NCBI GenBank assembly: GCA_035550515.1
Contig: DASZOZ010000088.1
Location: 1-64,000, forward strand
DNA from: DATARH01 sp035550515
GTDB taxonomy: Bacteria; Pseudomonadota; Alphaproteobacteria; ATCC43930; CGMCC-115725
Direction: 5' to 3'
DNA length: 64,000 nucleotides
Shown: piece after piece, positions 61,769 to 64,000 of the stretch
Layout of the letters: every line of letters begins with the position of its first letter
Numbering within the stretch: position 1 is the first letter of the stretch
Translations under genes and position numbers: made by a program
Notes under the pieces: model-generated
Told to the model about the DNA's origin: nothing
What the model saw: only the letters and a program-made list of their open reading frames with translations
Databases searched by the model: none

Positions 61769-63202
61769 TCAGTCGTCGTCGCGATAGCGCGAGCGCATGC
61801 GGGTGCCGCCGCGCTCGTCCCAGCCTTCGCGCGAAGCGCGCGAATGGCCTTCCGGGTCGCCGTACCAGCCGCCATGGCCGCGTCCGCCGCGACGGTCGTC
61901 GTCATCGTCGTCATAGCGGCTGCGGGGCCGTCCGCGGCCGCGCTCGTCCCAGCCTTCCTGCGAGGCGCGCGAATGGCCTTCGGGATCGCCATACCAGCCA
62001 CTGCGGCCGTGGCGCGGGTTGTCCCAGCCTTCGCGCGAGGCGCGCGAATGGCCCTCGGGGTCGCCGTACCAGCCTGTGCCCTCGTGGTCGGAGTGCCGCC
62101 AGCCTTCGCGCGAGGCGCGCGAATGGCCTTCCGGGTCGCCGTACCAGCCGCTCGGCCCGTGGCGCGGGTTGTCCCAGCCTTCGCGCGAGGCGCGGGAATG
62201 GCCTTCCGGATCGCCGTACCAGCCGCTGCGGCCGTGGCGCGGGTTGTCCCAGCCTTCGCGCGAGGCGCGCGAATGGCCCTCGGGATCGCCGAACCACCCG
62301 CCGCGACCGTGGCCGCGGCCGTCGTCGTCATCGTCGTAGCGCGAGCGCGACCGCGTGGTGGTGAAACGTCCTTCATCGTCCCGCGCACGATAGGTGCGGC
62401 GGTCGTCCTCGTCATAGCGACTGCGGCCGGAGCGCCGGTAATCGTGATCGTCGTCGTCATCGCTCATGAAACGCCCGCGCTCGTCGCGCTCGCGTTCCAT
62501 GGTCCCGCTAGAACCTCTTGCCATTTCGTTTTCCTTTCGTGGTTGATACATCCCGGCATGCTTCTGGGCGCGGAACGTCCGCACCTCCGGCGGGCCGAGA
62601 GCTTCCGCCTTTGCCTGTTCCATCAACTCGTGCTTGCAATCGGCGAGCTGCTGGGCGAGCTCGGCCGACGGCACGCCGGTTTTTTTCGCCTGCGCGAAGA
62701 TCCCGTCGTTGGGGTTTTCCTCTTCCCGCACGTGGTGGCGGATCTGCTCGGCCAGCAGCTTGACCTTCGCGTCGAAGAACGAGTCTTCGGGATGGCTGTG
62801 CTGGAGCTCGATGATCGTGGTTTTCGCACTGTCGTGCTCGACCTGCGCTTCGTCGAGCAGGCGCTTGTCGACGCGGCCCTGGCACGCTGGATAAAAGATT
62901 TCCTCCTCGAGCATGGTGTGGACCATCACTTCGGTGATGGCTTGCTTGGCGAGGCGCATCTTCTCCTGCGGCTCGTCCGCCTTTTCGAAAGCCTTGAACA
63001 ACGCGTCGACATGCCGGTGATCGGCCGTCAGCATCGCGATCGGGTCGGTCTGCTGTGTCGTCGCGGCGCTCGCGCTTTTCGCGGCGGCGGTATTCTTGGC
63101 GGCTGTCAAATTCTTCGCGGCGGCCGATTCGCGCTGGGCCGACGCCTTGCCGTTGCCGTTCTGGTTTCCAGCCCCCTGCGGGCTGGACTGGTTTTCGGAC
63201 AT
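61769..63202 (-). CDS. Hemerythrin-like protein fused to a 25-residue GDPEGHSRAS repeat domain
   Basis: A 477-residue hydrophilic protein. Residues 1-50 are Ala/Gln/Asn-rich. A hemerythrin HHE domain (about 52-200) has candidate diiron ligands in ADHRHVDAL, HTMLEEEIF, EHDSAK and RHHVREEEN. From MARGSSG at residue 227 a charged Asp/Arg-rich part follows, with six repeats of the type GWYGDPEGHSRASREGW. Repeats of this kind resemble those of general stress proteins. The junction looks like two genes joined without a stop: AAGGAAAA precedes the internal ATG, so a separate 251-residue product is possible. GGAG precedes the main ATG, and an EcfG-type promoter lies upstream. Confidence 0.82.
   Translation of the reverse strand: MSENQSSPQGAGNQNGNGKASAQRESAAAKNLTAAKNTAAAKSASAATTQQTDPIAMLTADHRHVDALFKAFEKADEPQEKMRLAKQAITEVMVHTMLEEEIFYPACQGRVDKRLLDEAQVEHDSAKTTIIELQHSHPEDSFFDAKVKLLAEQIRHHVREEENPNDGIFAQAKKTGVPSAELAQQLADCKHELMEQAKAEALGPPEVRTFRAQKHAGMYQPRKENEMARGSSGTMERERDERGRFMSDDDDDHDYRRSGRSRYDEDDRRTYRARDDEGRFTTTRSRSRYDDDDDGRGHGRGGWFGDPEGHSRASREGWDNPRHGRSGWYGDPEGHSRASREGWDNPRHGPSGWYGDPEGHSRASREGWRHSDHEGTGWYGDPEGHSRASREGWDNPRHGRSGWYGDPEGHSRASQEGWDERGRGRPRSRYDDDDDDRRGGRGHGGWYGDPEGHSRASREGWDERGGTRMRSRYRDDD
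61811..62299 (-). repeat. Six-copy coding repeat, 75-bp unit
   Basis: Units of 25 codons encode GWYGDPEGHSRASREGW plus a variable 8-residue spacer such as DNPRHGRS. Copies 1-5 are directly adjacent; copy 6 follows a longer Asp/Arg-rich insert. Nucleotide identity between copies is very high, so copy number probably varies. Confidence 0.92.
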
Positions 63203-63577
63203 TCGTTTCTCCGTCGCTGAACCGGCATGCGCAGAGCGCGAAAACTGCCAAGACCAAGAGATCGATTGCTTTTTATGCCGCGGCAAAATTTACGGTTTAA
63301 ATATCCAGGACTTCGCTCTGCGCCTGCTTTCCCGAATAACAGGCGTTTCCCACCTCAGTTCCTTGTAAAACTAAGATTATCTTGGCAAGAAAGCGTGTCT
63401 CTAACTTTAGAGATGCGGGGAAACGCGGTCCGTGAACTTAAAAGGGAGAAGGAAATATAAGTGAACCGTTGCTACCTAAATGGACAAAGCGGTGCGGTTG
63501 GGAACGCGTGCATTCTTCGCTTGCCATGCCGGCAGCGATCGCGATCATCGATCACGGAACGTGGCGGAATACCGGAC
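63203..63577. other. Intergenic region with divergent promoters
   Basis: This 375-base stretch is AT-richer than its surroundings and holds no convincing gene. It contains the EcfG-type promoter of the hemerythrin-repeat gene. The part near 63430-63480 (AAAAGGGAGAAGG, then an ATG-less stretch) has a ribosome-site-like sequence but no useful frame after it. Confidence 0.6.
63338..63362 (-). promoter_or_regulatory. EcfG-type general stress promoter
   Basis: On the minus strand GGAAC and GTT are separated by 17 bases, matching the GGAAC-N17-(C)GTT pattern of alphaproteobacterial EcfG sigma factors (the usual C before GTT is T here). It would give a leader of roughly 125 bases for the hemerythrin-repeat gene. 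Confidence 0.55.
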
Positions 63578-64000
63578 ATGACCCTGGAAACGCGAACACT
63601 GCACCCGACGCTGGCGCGCGAGGTGGCCGGGCTTCGCCTGTGGGAGAAGCCGGACGATGCGACGATCGCGGAACTGCGCGACCTCTATGCGCGCTACGGC
63701 GTGCTGGTGTTCCGCCGCCAGGCGCTGAGCGAGCGCGAGCTGGCCGATTTCTGCGCGCTGTTCGGGCCGCTGGAGCGCACGGTGCGGAGCGATTGGGCGT
63801 CGCAGAGCGTGCCGGAGGTCACGGTCCTGTCGAACCTCAAGGACGGGCTCGGGCGGAATATCGGCGGCCTCGGCGACGGCGAGCTGCAATGGCACTCCGA
63901 CCAGTCCTACATGACGACGCCGGCGACCGGCGCGGCGCTCTACGCGCTCGAACTGCCGCCCGAGGGCGGCGAGACCTTCTGGGTCGATCTGCGCGCCGCT
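63578..64000 (+). CDS. TauD/TfdA-family 2-oxoglutarate dioxygenase, 3' truncated
   Basis: The first 141 residues of a TauD/TfdA oxygenase that runs off the window. LRDLYARYGVLVFRRQALSE and FCALFGPLERT are the family N-terminal segments. His106 and Asp108 in LQWHSDQSYM are two of the three Fe(II) ligands. YALELPPEGGETFWVDLRAA follows at the edge. The third ligand and the 2-oxoglutarate arginine would lie outside. The substrate (taurine, aryloxyacetate or other) cannot be told from this part. Confidence 0.85.
   Translation, partial: MTLETRTLHPTLAREVAGLRLWEKPDDATIAELRDLYARYGVLVFRRQALSERELADFCALFGPLERTVRSDWASQSVPEVTVLSNLKDGLGRNIGGLGDGELQWHSDQSYMTTPATGAALYALELPPEGGETFWVDLRAA

Noticed and set aside
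61811..62299. Regular 75-bp repeats as a CRISPR array
   Set aside because: Repeats are directly adjacent or separated by coding variants, stay in one reading frame and encode a protein motif; there are no unique spacers and no cas genes.
1..64000. tRNA, rRNA, insertion sequences, integrases or attachment sites
   Set aside because: I looked for tRNA T-loop sequences, transposase motifs and long terminal repeats and saw none that hold up by eye; a tRNAscan or IS search would settle it.

Overview
The window is G+C-rich, tightly packed bacterial DNA and reads as a chromosome segment of an alphaproteobacterium. The support is a PopZ-type protein directly upstream of valS, the slt / dapA-smpB / folK neighbourhood, a GGAAC-N17-GTT promoter of the kind read by EcfG general-stress sigma factors, and a cellulose synthase in which BcsA and BcsB form one chain, as in acetic acid bacteria. 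A Rhodospirillales or Acetobacterales relative is my best guess; the genus cannot be read from here. No rRNA, tRNA, IS element, prophage or CRISPR array was seen.

Layout. 1-4045: a glycosidase-like/GT2 fusion (cut by the window edge) and an ABC exporter, probably a surface-glycan pair. 4452-8051: two peptidoglycan enzymes (M23 peptidase, Slt). 8182-16893: housekeeping genes (dapA, smpB, UDG, NYN protein, folK, pcm, tolC, popZ, valS). 16897-17548: a BrnT/BrnA toxin-antitoxin pair whose toxin start looks damaged. 17608-21584: lysine 2,3-aminomutase-like radical SAM enzyme, RCK-gated K+ channel, PilZ protein, exonuclease III. 21655-23216: an arsenic cluster (arsR, arsI-like, aqpS) with a 20-base palindromic operator candidate. 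23425-31050: response regulator, small proteins, a CinA-like/adenylyltransferase fusion, MFS/AraC pair, ErpA and a large TPP enzyme.

31302-41913 is the cellulose operon: a CcpA/BcsP-like accessory protein, fused BcsA-BcsB interrupted by a one-base frameshift, then BcsC split into a TPR protein and a separate TPR-plus-barrel protein. The two BcsC proteins start with similar TPR segments, which suggests duplication of the head of the gene. 41983-44985 holds a beta-lactamase-fold hydrolase, a GntR regulator and a 2-oxoglutarate oxygenase whose promoter carries a perfect palindrome. 45105-51776 is one giant glycine-rich autotransporter.

51979-60506: DUF4239 membrane protein, a P-type ATPase translationally coupled to an internally deleted universal stress protein, then a co-directional run SDR, small cysteine protein, DUF427, gamma-glutamyltransferase, NUDIX, tandem Usp. 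60543-63202: DUF1345 protein, CoA-binding protein, a strong terminator, and a hemerythrin protein fused in frame to a 25-residue repeat domain with its own internal start signal. The right edge cuts a TauD/TfdA-type oxygenase. The least ordinary items are the BcsC split, the bcsB frameshift, the hemerythrin-repeat fusion, the deleted Usp and the shifted brnT start.
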